Shown one piece after another: positions 10,683 through 19,256 of a stretch of 64,000 bases of DNA. The position numbers were made by a program, and so were the translations under genes. Numbering within the stretch: the first letter of the stretch is position 1; the number at the start of each line of letters is the position of its first letter. The notes beneath the pieces are model-generated. The model had not been told where the DNA came from, did not search any database, and saw nothing but the letters and a program-made list of their open reading frames with translations. This DNA comes from DAOVXM01 sp963746255 (GTDB lineage: Bacteria; Chloroflexota; Anaerolineae; Anaerolineales; UBA4823). The DNA is taken from the NCBI GenBank assembly GCA_963746255.1, contig CAVVAJ010000009.1, forward strand, positions 124,001 to 188,000. Reading direction: 5' to 3'.

Positions 10683-11198
10683 TCAGTCACTTCGCAAAAG
10701 TGGTGAATCTTGTGAATCAGCGCCTTGGCCAGCTTTAAACGGGTTTGGGGGCAGGCAGGTAGCGAAGTCCTTGATTATTATTGGCAGGAGATAGGAATGT
10801 ATGTGACGCATACCGGGTATCTTGCCCAACACCTCGGTGATGAAATTGAACAGCTCTTCAATATTGCGTGCGCACAATGAGATGATAACATCCGTCTCAC
10901 CAGTAGCGCAGGCCACGTAGCTCACTTGTGGAAATTCAGCAGTTTTTTCCGCTACTTGAAATAACTGCCCTGGTTCAGCTTCTATGACCACTTCGGCCAT
11001 CACTCCATACCCAACCATCTCCGGGTTTACGACAGCACGGATGTTAATGCTGCCCTTCGCAATCAATGCATCGATCCGATTCGTAATGGTACGTGCTGAG
11101 ACGTTGCCCATCCGCCGTCCAATCTCAACACTTGGCATTCGCCCATCTTTGTTCAGCAGAGCGATAATCTCCCAATCTATGTGATCAAGTTTATCCAT
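10683..11198 (-). CDS. Lrp/AsnC-family transcriptional regulator
   Basis: A 171-residue protein with an N-terminal winged HTH (LDHIDWEIIALLNKDGR, residues ~4-55) and a C-terminal ligand-binding RAM domain (~70-150). Such proteins form octamers and sense amino acids. It is co-directional with the demethylase 97 bases downstream, so it may respond to an N-methylated amino acid, which is inference. The 28-base palindrome 23 bases upstream of its start suggests autoregulation. The last ~20 residues (SQDSPLLRSD) extend past the usual family end. Confidence 0.9.
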   Translation of the reverse strand: MDKLDHIDWEIIALLNKDGRMPSVEIGRRMGNVSARTITNRIDALIAKGSINIRAVVNPEMVGYGVMAEVVIEAEPGQLFQVAEKTAEFPQVSYVACATGETDVIISLCARNIEELFNFITEVLGKIPGMRHIHSYLLPIIIKDFATCLPPNPFKAGQGADSQDSPLLRSD

Positions 11199-11509
11199 TT
11201 ACCCCAATCCATGCTAGAAGATTATCCCGAAAAATTATTTGCGGAATAATCACAGGATAACTTATACTTTCCGAAATGTCAATATTTTTACGTACTGATT
11301 TCTATATCGGATACTATATTCCATAATATTGTCATTAAACGAAACTAACATGTTATAATGTGCCTAAGGGTGTCCCGTCTTACATTATTTTGCCACATTA
11401 CTAACCACTATGCCTGTTTTCCTGGACAGTGACAAACCGAAGGGAATGTTGGACACAATGCAAGTTGTGCCCCTCTCATTTATAATCGAGTGACTTAGGA
11501 GCATTAGAC
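11199..11509. other. Divergent intergenic region between lrp-like and dinB-like genes
   Basis: A 311-base AT-rich spacer that must hold both divergent promoters. It contains the Lrp-type palindrome at 11222-11249 and a TTATAATG-like segment near 11353. No gene is seen. Confidence 0.6.
11222..11249. promoter_or_regulatory. Putative Lrp/AsnC operator palindrome
   Basis: A 28-base imperfect palindrome with half-site TTATYCCG; 20 of 28 positions match the reverse complement, around an AT-rich centre. It sits 23 bases upstream of the lrp-like ATG, a typical place for autoregulation. A partial further copy (TTCCGAAA) lies near 11270. Confidence 0.5.
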
Positions 11510-11992
11510 ATGAACGACAGAGATAAAAACCACTTAATTGATAGGCTTGTTGAAACACACTCTTCCATTCGTACGGCAATTGAGGAAACCGATCTAGATA
11601 TTTGTGTATACACTGATGCAGACTGGCGGATAAAGGATATTATCGGGCATATTGCGACTTGGGATCGCCAGGTTGCTAAATCCTTGAACGCCTTCAAGAC
11701 AGGAACAGAATATTCCATTCCAGAGCTGGATGAGGATTCTTTCAACCAACAGCAGGTCTTAGAGGGACGAAAGATGACTGCTCAACAGGTTTTGATGGAA
11801 TGGGAACAGGCGCGAAAGGATTTTATTGGGGCGGTTCAGGAAATTCCACTTGATCGATTTCCTGGTGATCTGCTCTATCCCTGGGGAGATGAACGTGGCG
11901 GCATTGCCAAGTTGGTTGAATATATGATCGATCATGAAATAGAGCATAGAGATGAAATTGTGAAGGCAATACAAGCTTCAAATAAAGATTGA
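11510..11992 (+). CDS. DinB-like/maleylpyruvate-isomerase-type four-helix protein
   Basis: A 160-residue helical protein. WRIKDIIGHIATWD and the C-terminal HEIEHRDEI supply the histidines expected for metal binding in the DinB/YfiT-like superfamily, whose members are thiol-dependent metalloenzymes or ligand-binding proteins. The ATG at 11510 has TTAGGAGC at good spacing. The MttB-family remnant starts 55 bases downstream on the same strand. The specific role is unknown. Confidence 0.65.
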   Translation: MNDRDKNHLIDRLVETHSSIRTAIEETDLDICVYTDADWRIKDIIGHIATWDRQVAKSLNAFKTGTEYSIPELDEDSFNQQQVLEGRKMTAQQVLMEWEQARKDFIGAVQEIPLDRFPGDLLYPWGDERGGIAKLVEYMIDHEIEHRDEIVKAIQASNKD

Positions 11993-12046
11993 CATACCCA
12001 TCAACTTCCTGTTGAGACAAAAAAACTCGTAACGGTAGAAAGAGAA

Positions 12047-13484
12047 ATGGCAAATATCAGGCCAATTAGACCCAAGCTGCATCTAAATGTTCTCAGTGAC
12101 AGAGCCGAGGTCGGGAACTCTTCATATCCTTGAGACGGTCGGTGTACACTTCCCTTCGGAGCGCGCCTTGCATATCTTTGCTGAACACGGAGGGCAGGTG
12201 GATTCGGAGGCTCAGATCGTACGCCTTTCACCTGATCTAGTGATGGAGGCGATGAGCTACGCTCCGCGCACATACACCCAGTCAGGACGTGCTGAAGGAA
12301 CTGATCTGACTCTAGACGGCACCTCAAGCAATTTCTCAAGCGACGGCTGCGGAACAGAAACCATCGACCTAATTACAGGCGAACCCGTAGCTCACGTAAA
12401 GAGGACGTGGCAATGATGGCTCGCGTGGCGGATTACCTCTCATCGATTTCTCTCTATTGGCCGATAGTCAGTGCTCAGGATTATGGAGGTGTTGCGCCGC
12501 TACACGAACTAGATGCCAGCTTCAACAATACGGGTAAGCATATTCAGAGTGCAAAGATCATTGGCGAAAAATGGTTAATTTCTCTTTACGCATGGCAGAA
12601 GTGATCGCCAGTGGACGTGCTGAGCTGCGTGACCGCCCACCTCTCTCCAGTTTGATCTGCACGATTACAACCTTTAGACAGGATAAAGAAGGAATTGAAG
12701 GGGCAATGGTCTTTGCCAGAGCGGGAGTTCCGATTGGCTTCATGGCGATGCCAAATATTGGCTCAACCTCACTAGCCATGAGAGACGGTGCCTTGGGAGT
12801 ATGCAATGCTGAAGTAGTAAGTGCGATGGTTTTGATGCAGTTGGTCGCTCCCGGTGCGCCAGTCTTTCCCTCATTATTAGCCTCGGTGATGGATCCACGT
12901 TCGGGCGAATACATTGCCAGCTTGTCAGAAAAGTACCTATGCAACGCAGCGGCAGTAAAATTAGCGCATGATTGGGGCGTTCCTGCTTTGGCCGGGGGTT
13001 TTAGCGTGGATTGCCCCGAACCCGCCTCATAGCCGTTTGGTCGGGATAGTGTGTAGACATCCCTATTGACCCCCTTGGCAGGGGCGGTGATGATAGAGGG
13101 TCTCGGCCTGCTTTGGGCATCGACATTATTGCTTCCAGAACAGATCATATACGACGATGAGATTTATCACACCCACAGGATATTGTTGGAAGGGATCAAC
13201 ACCAGCGCCGATCAAAAGGCGTTGGATGTGATCAAGAGCGTTGGACCGGGGAGACATTTCCTCAGCCAGAAACATACTCGTCGTACTATCCGAGATATAT
13301 GGATCTCTGAACTCACTCACCCAACTCCAACTATGGATTCTCAACCCCCACCCGATATCCATGAACGAGCTAGTTCAAATTTTATAAAATTCTAAATGAA
13401 CATCAACCTGAACCGCTCCAAGAGAATATTCAGTTTGAATTGCGAAAAATTATCAAGTCGGCCGATGGACAGGACGAAGCTTGA
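12047..13484 (+). pseudogene. Trimethylamine methyltransferase (MttB) superfamily gene, disrupted
   Basis: Pieces in three frames line up in order with an MttB-superfamily corrinoid methyltransferase of about 480 residues: MANIRPIRPKLHLNVLSD, then LHILETVGVHFPSERALHIF, MMARVADYLSS, MVNFSLRMAEVIASGRAEL, NAEVVSAMVLMQL, LLTPLAGAVMIEGLG, and an end reading ILNEHQPEPLQENIQ to the TGA at 13482. At least four frame changes are needed, near 12100, 12403, 12567-12571 and 13386-13389. The last two are one A short of readable. Two in-frame TAG codons lie at 13030 and 13054. The superfamily moves a methyl group from tri- or quaternary amines to a corrinoid protein. The residues where pyrrolysine would be expected read GGFSVD, so it looks like the non-pyrrolysine branch. 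Confidence 0.8.
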
Positions 13485-13532
13485 TACATTGTTAGTAGAT
13501 ATTTTCCCTTTTCTCCAACAGGAGGTTCCAAT

Positions 13533-14147
13533 ATGATCGAGCAAATTCGTGAACTTGGCCGAGTAAAGCTGGTGCAAGTACAACCTGATGGAATAATCAT
13601 TGAGACACCTTCAGGCTATTATTACGATGCATCCCGGCGGGTTGAGGTGGAAAGCCTGCGCATTACGAAACACGGTATCGAAGCCATTACTCCCGCAGGT
13701 GAGCATGTACTCGATATTCATCACATTGACCATCCTGACAAGGCATACAGCAACGATGATCTTGTTTGTATCGGATTTACATCTCATTACGAAGCAATGC
13801 GCGCCCGTTTTGGAGACCATATGGTGGATGGGATAGCGGGGGAGAATATCATCATTGAATATAAGGATGAGGTCTGGCTGGAGGACCTCGGCCAACAAAT
13901 CGCCATCGAGAATCCAGAAACCCGGATAAGGACGCTGCTGGATGTGGTGAGCTTTGCGGCCCCCTGTGATGAATTCAGCCACTTCGCCGCCAACAGTCAG
14001 CACGAGCGTCTTCCTGCAGAAAAGCTGAAAGTCATACTTCAATTCTTGGGTAATGGGCGACGTGGCTTTTTATTAGGGTTAAGCGATAATCAGGAGCCAG
14101 CGACTGTCCGATCGGGGGATAGGGTATATGTGGTTGGGATGAAATAA
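13533..14147 (+). CDS. MOSC-domain-like protein
   Basis: A 204-residue protein beginning at the ATG at 13533 behind a strong AGGAGG. The first ~70 residues are not recognised. The C-terminal half has features of MOSC (molybdenum cofactor sulfurase C-terminal) domains: GIAGENIII, FAAPCDEFSHF with a single cysteine at the usual place, NGRRGFLLGL and SGDRVYVV. MOSC proteins handle sulfur or pterin-metal cofactors. The gene lies 48 bases after the MttB-family remnant and may belong to the same operon. The family call is moderately sure and the function is unknown. Confidence 0.6.
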   Translation: MIEQIRELGRVKLVQVQPDGIIIETPSGYYYDASRRVEVESLRITKHGIEAITPAGEHVLDIHHIDHPDKAYSNDDLVCIGFTSHYEAMRARFGDHMVDGIAGENIIIEYKDEVWLEDLGQQIAIENPETRIRTLLDVVSFAAPCDEFSHFAANSQHERLPAEKLKVILQFLGNGRRGFLLGLSDNQEPATVRSGDRVYVVGMK

Positions 14148-14506
14148 ATTCCTGGAACAGGAACGAAATTTACTGATTGGAAATAAATCGATTTATTGGA
14201 GAATACAATTATCTGATTCTCCAAAGGAAATAGGTTTACCGCATGGCAAATTACAGTCAGAAATAATTCATTGAATTATCAGATTTCATAAACCCATATT
14301 CCACGCTAACATTGGGGATAAAGCACAGGCGTTACAGTCTACCGAACAGATCCCCTTACTTCCATTTCTTGATATCATGAATTGATGTTACGTAGCCTAA
14401 GACTGCATAGAAAATTTAATTGATGGCGATGTATAATATTTGGGATTTCGCTTATTTGTCGAGGGAAGCAGTCGAAAATCTTGCCAACGGAAGGGATCTG
14501 AGTTGA
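14148..14506. other. Non-coding stretch with inverted repeats
   Basis: 359 bases with no credible gene. It contains the paired palindromes at 14182-14224 and an AT-rich part with possible promoter elements before the squalene/phytoene synthase gene. Confidence 0.6.
14182..14224. repeat. Palindrome followed by hairpin
   Basis: 14182-14197 is a perfect 16-base palindrome (AATAAATCGATTTATT). It overlaps a hairpin with a perfect 9-bp stem (14196-14204 with 14216-14224) and an 11-base loop. There is no T tract, so an operator or RNA structure is as likely as a terminator for the MOSC-like gene. Confidence 0.5.
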
Positions 14507-15391
14507 ATGGGAGATAGGACCGCAGAATTAGCTCAATCCATCACCTGGGCTGGCAGCAAACAAACCTATTATACGGGCCGTTTGATGGTGGATAAGGATC
14601 TGGTGAGCAACTTCTACCAGGCATATGCTTATTTCCGCTGGTCTGATGACATGGTGGATGCCTCTTCACTTTCTGCTGATGAACGTATCTCATTTATCAA
14701 TCGACAGAGTGAATTAATCGAGCGTTTATACAATCACAATCGCCCAGACAATTTAACAGCAGAAGAGGAAATCCTCGCGGACCTTATCAGCGATGACAGA
14801 GGGAATAACAGCGGGCTGCAATCCTTTATCCGCAATATGTTCGCCATCATCGAGTTCGACACTTATCGCAAAGATCGCCTCATAAACAAGAGTGAGTTGG
14901 ATTGGTATACCAACAGCCTGGCCATATCGGTCACCGATGGCCTGCACTATTTCGTTGGCAACGTAAACGCTTATCCGGTCACGGATAAGCGTTATTCAGC
15001 AGCCCTTGGCGCGCACATCACACACTTGCTCCGCGACATGCATCAAGACATAGAAGACGGGTTCATCAACATCCCAAGAGAATACCTGGAGACACACAAT
15101 ATTAGCCCAGACGATATGAGTAGCCATCCATACCGAGACTGGGTTCGAAACAGGGTGGAACTGGCTCGAGAAAACTTTCGCGAGGGCAAACTCTATTTAA
15201 GCGCTCTGGACAATTTGCGCATCAAGATCGTGGGCTTTTGGTATTGCGCTCGTTTTGAGAGCGTGCTGGATACCATTGAGAGCGATGACTATATCCTACG
15301 TAATGATTATGAAGAACGCAGAAACATATCTACCTGGCTTAAAATCGCCTGGCTGGGGGTGTCTGTCACCCTGCGGCACTTCACGAGGTGA
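14507..15391 (+). CDS. Squalene/phytoene synthase family protein
   Basis: A 294-residue all-helical prenyl synthase with both Asp-rich Mg-diphosphate motifs: YFRWSDDMVD (~residues 42-51) and LLRDMHQDIEDGF (~171-183). The family condenses two isoprenyl diphosphates head-to-head, giving squalene (from C15) or phytoene (from C20), the first step to hopanoids or carotenoids. No desaturase or cyclase lies nearby, so the product cannot be named. The ATG at 14507 has AAGGGA about 11 bases upstream. Confidence 0.88.
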   Translation: MGDRTAELAQSITWAGSKQTYYTGRLMVDKDLVSNFYQAYAYFRWSDDMVDASSLSADERISFINRQSELIERLYNHNRPDNLTAEEEILADLISDDRGNNSGLQSFIRNMFAIIEFDTYRKDRLINKSELDWYTNSLAISVTDGLHYFVGNVNAYPVTDKRYSAALGAHITHLLRDMHQDIEDGFINIPREYLETHNISPDDMSSHPYRDWVRNRVELARENFREGKLYLSALDNLRIKIVGFWYCARFESVLDTIESDDYILRNDYEERRNISTWLKIAWLGVSVTLRHFTR

Positions 15392-16009
15392 ATGATTCTA
15401 GTCCTAGCGTAGTATCCTTACCTGTCAAAATTTCCCCTCACCTGGTCAAACATTCTCGACAGACAAGTTCACTTAGTTGTGGCAGTATCGGGTTTGAGCG
15501 CCATCCTGTATCATGTATATACACGATAAAGCAGAGAATTAGAAGAAATGACCACTCCCTTGCTGTCCACTAAACTATACATCCCCCAACCCCGCCCGGA
15601 CCTCGTCTTACGCACTCGCTTAATCGAGCTGCTGGAGACGGTGGTACTCTCACTCGAAGCTGTTTTATGGAGATGTGTTGGTAAAAATGATAAACCTTAA
15701 TGAACAGCAACCTGGTGCTTTGGCTAGAAGCTGCTATTTGCTCTTTGAGATCAAAACTTTATTGGTAGATAAACAATGGGGCAGCCCACCTTGCACGCTG
15801 TCAAGGCGCGATTCCAAATCGCCAGATTACTTGTTGAAACGGAATTTTTCATGTACTATTCCAGCAAGTTTTGTCAAAATAAATTTGCCCCAACCTATCG
15901 ACGGAAGATAGATGTGAAGCATAAATTAACTTGCATTCTTATCGCCCAAATTTATCTCTCAGATATCAGAATTCACCCGATGTAGGAAATAAAAAGTTCA
16001 GGAGTACGT
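15392..16009. other. Degenerate intergenic region
   Basis: 618 bases between the synthase and the cellobiose phosphorylase. It holds the LuxR/MalT-type stub (15548-15700). Nothing else is recognised in 15701-15985. A stretch near 15785-15840 can be read as GQPTLHAVKARFQIARLLVETE, faintly like an acyl-CoA dehydrogenase, but too short to call. Confidence 0.55.
15548..15700 (+). pseudogene. N-terminal stub of a MalT-like LuxR-family ATPase regulator
   Basis: The ATG at 15548 opens MTTPLLSTKLYIPQPRPDL, followed by VLRTRLIELLE. This is the characteristic N-terminus of the ~900-residue LuxR/MalT-like (STAND) regulators abundant in Anaerolineae, just before their P-loop. After ~35 residues the similarity stops and the frame ends at a TAA at 15698; no P-loop or HTH is found downstream. 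It is read as a deletion remnant. Confidence 0.65.
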
Positions 16010-18466
16010 ATGCGCTACGGTCATTTCGATGATGATGCCCAAGAGTATGTAATCACCCAGCCCGACACACCCCTGCCGTGGATCAACTATCTCGGTAGTG
16101 AAAATTACTTCGCCCTGATCTCCAATACCGCTGGAGGCTACTCATTCTTCCAGGACGCGCGCCTGCGCCGGATCACCCGCTACCGATATAATAATGTCCC
16201 GCTTGACTATGGTGGACGCTATTTATACATCCGGGATAATCAATCAGACGAGTACTGGGCACCAACATGGCAGCCTGTACGCCAAACTCTCGAAGATTAC
16301 CAGTGCCGCCATGGGATGGGATACACTATCATTCAATCCTCAACCCACCAAATAAAATCCTCCATCCGCTATTTTGTACCACTTGGTGGAAATCTAGAGC
16401 TATGGGATCTGACTATCACGAACCACCGCGCCGAGGATGCCCAGCTCGGGTTATTCTCCTTGGTCGAATTTGCCCTTTGGGATGCCCTAGATGACGCGAC
16501 AAACTTCCAGCGCAACTTCAATGTCGGCGAAGTTGAAATCCACGGCAGCGCGATATATCACAAAACAGAATACCGCGAGCGGCGCAACCATTTCGCCTAC
16601 TTCGCCTGTTCTGAACCGCTGGCCGGGTATGATACCCAGCGGGATACCTTCCTCGGCCCCTATCGAGGTTGGGATGAACCCGCAGTAGTCGTCAATGGAC
16701 AGTCAAATAATTCGACTGCACATGGCTGGGCACCGATCGGCTCGCATCATATTGAATTATCGCTACCACCGGGGGAGACGAAACGGGTGATCTTCATCCT
16801 CGGTTATCATGAAAACCCATCTGAGCACAAATTCATCTCCACAAGTGAACAACAAATTGACCGGCGCCCCGTCGAATCTCTCATAGCTGAGTATTTGGAC
16901 CCAAAACGCGTAGACCAGGTGTTCAGCGAACTGAAAGATTATTGGCAAAATACCTTGGAGGTACTGCAGGTCAACACCCCAGATGTGCACACAAATCGTA
17001 TGGTTAATATCTGGAACGCCTACCAGTGTATGGTCACTTATAATTTGTCGCGCTCGGCATCTTATTTCGAATCGGGTGTCGGGCGTGGGATGGGTTTCCG
17101 CGACTCAAACCAGGATCTGCTCGGCTTTGTCCACATGGCTCCCAAGCGAGCGCACCAACGCATCCTGGACCTGGCTGCGACCCAACTTGAGAATGGCGGA
17201 GCGTATCACCAATACCAACCGCTCACCAAGCGCGGCAACGACGCTGTCGGCAGTAACTTCAACGATGACCCATTATGGCTCGTACTGGCGGTATCAGCCT
17301 ATCTCAAAGAGAGCGGTGACTGGTCGATATTAGAAGAACTAGTGCCTTATGAAAACCTGCCCGGGAGCGATCAGCCATTGTACGATCACCTGCAGCGCAG
17401 CATCCGCTACACACTCGATCGCCTCGGACCGCACGGCTTGCCTTTGATCGGCCGCGCCGATTGGAATGACTGCCTTAACTTAAATACATTCTCCGAGCAG
17501 CCGGGGGAGTCCTTCCAGACAACTAGCAATAAGGATGGCCTAACGGCTGAGTCGGTGTTTATCGCTGGTTTATTCGTGCTGGCGGCGAGAGAAATGAGCG
17601 CAATCGCTGGTCAGCTAGGTCGGCAGGCAGAAGCGATTGACTACCAAACCGCTGTAGAACAGCTGACCGAAACGACACTCGAATATGGCTGGGATGGTGC
17701 TTGGTTCCTGCGCGCCTACGATGACAATGGAGACAGGGTCGGATCCCAAAGCTGCCAGGAGGGGCAGATATTCATTGAACCGCAGGGGATTTGTGCCATG
17801 GCCGGTATAGGTGAGGACACCGGACAGGCGAAATTTGCTCTAGAGGCGGTTACCGATCGACTAGCCACTCAGCACGGAATCCTCCTCCACCAACCGGCAT
17901 ACAGCCGCTACTATCTGCATTTAGGGGAGATATCGACCTACCCTCCCGGCTACAAGGAAAATGCTGGGGTCTTTTGCCACACCAATCCATGGATCATGAT
18001 CGCTGCCGCTAAGCTTGGTGATGGCGATATGGCGTTTGATTATTACACCCGTATCAATCCCTCCAACCGGGAAGCGATCAGCGATGTCCACCGTTGCGAA
18101 CCGTATGTCTACGCCCAGATGATCGCTGGGCGTGATGCAGCAACCTTTGGTGAAGCCAAGAACTCCTGGTTAACCGGTACTGCAGCCTGGAACTATTTCG
18201 CGATTACTCAGTGGATCCTAGGAATTCGCCCTGATTATGAAGGCTTGGTCATCGACCCCCGAATCCCAATTGCCTGGGAAGGATTCACCGCTGAACGGCG
18301 CTTCCGTGGGGTTCAGTATCATATTCAGGTCGAGCGCGTTGGACCTGGGAGTAAACTGACCCTATTCGTCAATGGTGAGAAATTACCAAAAAACCTGATT
18401 CCCCTACCTACCGATCGCCAGACGGTGCAGGTAGTTGCGCAGATTGGGCATTTGCCACTCGCGTGA
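16010..18466 (+). CDS. cbp: Cellobiose phosphorylase, GH94
   Basis: An 818-residue cytoplasmic enzyme that splits cellobiose with phosphate into glucose and glucose 1-phosphate, saving one ATP per disaccharide. It follows the known clostridial enzymes along its whole length (~811 residues): the N-terminal β-sandwich has FDDDAQEYVITQPDTPLPWI and NTAGGYSFFQDARLRRITRY, and the (α/α)6 domain has SASYFESGVGRGMGFRDSNQ and the general acid D484 in GRADWNDCLNL. GEAKNSWLTGTAAWN near the end is also conserved. The ATG has AGGAG upstream. It stands alone, without a visible β-glucan transporter. It implies uptake of cellulose oligomers. Confidence 0.95.
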   Translation: MRYGHFDDDAQEYVITQPDTPLPWINYLGSENYFALISNTAGGYSFFQDARLRRITRYRYNNVPLDYGGRYLYIRDNQSDEYWAPTWQPVRQTLEDYQCRHGMGYTIIQSSTHQIKSSIRYFVPLGGNLELWDLTITNHRAEDAQLGLFSLVEFALWDALDDATNFQRNFNVGEVEIHGSAIYHKTEYRERRNHFAYFACSEPLAGYDTQRDTFLGPYRGWDEPAVVVNGQSNNSTAHGWAPIGSHHIELSLPPGETKRVIFILGYHENPSEHKFISTSEQQIDRRPVESLIAEYLDPKRVDQVFSELKDYWQNTLEVLQVNTPDVHTNRMVNIWNAYQCMVTYNLSRSASYFESGVGRGMGFRDSNQDLLGFVHMAPKRAHQRILDLAATQLENGGAYHQYQPLTKRGNDAVGSNFNDDPLWLVLAVSAYLKESGDWSILEELVPYENLPGSDQPLYDHLQRSIRYTLDRLGPHGLPLIGRADWNDCLNLNTFSEQPGESFQTTSNKDGLTAESVFIAGLFVLAAREMSAIAGQLGRQAEAIDYQTAVEQLTETTLEYGWDGAWFLRAYDDNGDRVGSQSCQEGQIFIEPQGICAMAGIGEDTGQAKFALEAVTDRLATQHGILLHQPAYSRYYLHLGEISTYPPGYKENAGVFCHTNPWIMIAAAKLGDGDMAFDYYTRINPSNREAISDVHRCEPYVYAQMIAGRDAATFGEAKNSWLTGTAAWNYFAITQWILGIRPDYEGLVIDPRIPIAWEGFTAERRFRGVQYHIQVERVGPGSKLTLFVNGEKLPKNLIPLPTDRQTVQVVAQIGHLPLA

Positions 18467-18529
18467 GTGCAAGCAAAGTGCGGAGAAGCGTCAGGTAGGT
18501 CAACGTAAAACTGCTATCGCAATTTGAGA

Positions 18530-19123
18530 TCAGTTGATCTGTTCGGCCGAATATTCTGCCGATACAATTTCGGATAATGATCTTTTCGGGACATGGTGCC
18601 GATCCTGAGCATCGCGCCAATACTTAATATCACCATCCGCGGGCATTTCTTCTAGGATAACCGTTTCCTTCGGCTTGCCGAGAGCGATTGCCAACAGGAT
18701 TTCCAAATGCGAAGGTATATCGAGAGCATCGATTAGCTTATCGCGATTAATCGACGATAAGATGCAGCCTCCTATACCAAGCTCTGCAGCCCCCAACAAT
18801 ATTGACTGTACAGCAATACCGTGGTCACAATTTATCGTCCGGCTGATATTGTGATCCGCTAACACAAGGATATATGCAGCCGGCTTCTCACCTTCCGCAG
18901 GACCAGGCCAATCTTTCAAATAACCAGCCCATGCCAGCTGGCTGAATATGAGTTCGTTGACTTCCGGCTGATTAGAGACGATATACTTCAAAGGCTGTTT
19001 GTTGGCTGCGGAAGGAGATTGGCGTGCCAAGTCCACTAAATCACGCAAATTATTCATCTCAACTGGCACATCCTGGTAAAAACGGCGGTAGCTGCGGTTC
19101 TTGATAATCAAATCATGCATCAT
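18530..19123 (-). CDS. Nitroreductase-family FMN oxidoreductase
   Basis: A 197-residue protein with the N-terminal SYRRFYQDVPV, SPSAANKQPLKY and a C-terminal AIGKP-like segment (LAIALGKPKET), typical of NAD(P)H-dependent FMN reductases that act as dimers. The start is ATG at 19123 with AGGAGAG eight bases upstream; an upstream in-frame start (19207) lacks such a site. GIGGCILSSINRD matches the FMN-contact segment. The substrate is unknown. Confidence 0.9.
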   Translation of the reverse strand: MMHDLIIKNRSYRRFYQDVPVEMNNLRDLVDLARQSPSAANKQPLKYIVSNQPEVNELIFSQLAWAGYLKDWPGPAEGEKPAAYILVLADHNISRTINCDHGIAVQSILLGAAELGIGGCILSSINRDKLIDALDIPSHLEILLAIALGKPKETVILEEMPADGDIKYWRDAQDRHHVPKRSLSEIVSAEYSAEQIN

Positions 19124-19244
19124 GGTTTGGTTCTCTCCTGTGGTACATTTGAAATCATTTCTTGACATTATGGGACATGTATTACGAATCGTCAAGGCAA
19201 GCAGCAATTTTGAGACGCTGACCCAGAATTAACTCCCAGTATGT

Positions 19245-19250
19245 TAAAAT
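19245..19250 (+). promoter_or_regulatory. Extended -10 element close to the fmt start
   Basis: TGT-TAAAAT ends six bases before the ATG at 19257, and there is no Shine-Dalgarno sequence. The spacing fits a leaderless transcript. Confidence 0.45.
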
Positions 19251-19256
19251 CAACTT

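Noticed and set aside
13030..13056. TAG codons at 13030 and 13054 as pyrrolysine codons
   Set aside because: They fall downstream of the expected pyrrolysine position, where GGFSVD is encoded; two TAGs lie eight codons apart; and the gene also needs several frame changes. It is kept as a finding to check.
15776..15985. Reading frame resembling a piece of acyl-CoA dehydrogenase
   Set aside because: Only about 20 residues look alike, there is no ribosome site, and no further domain follows.
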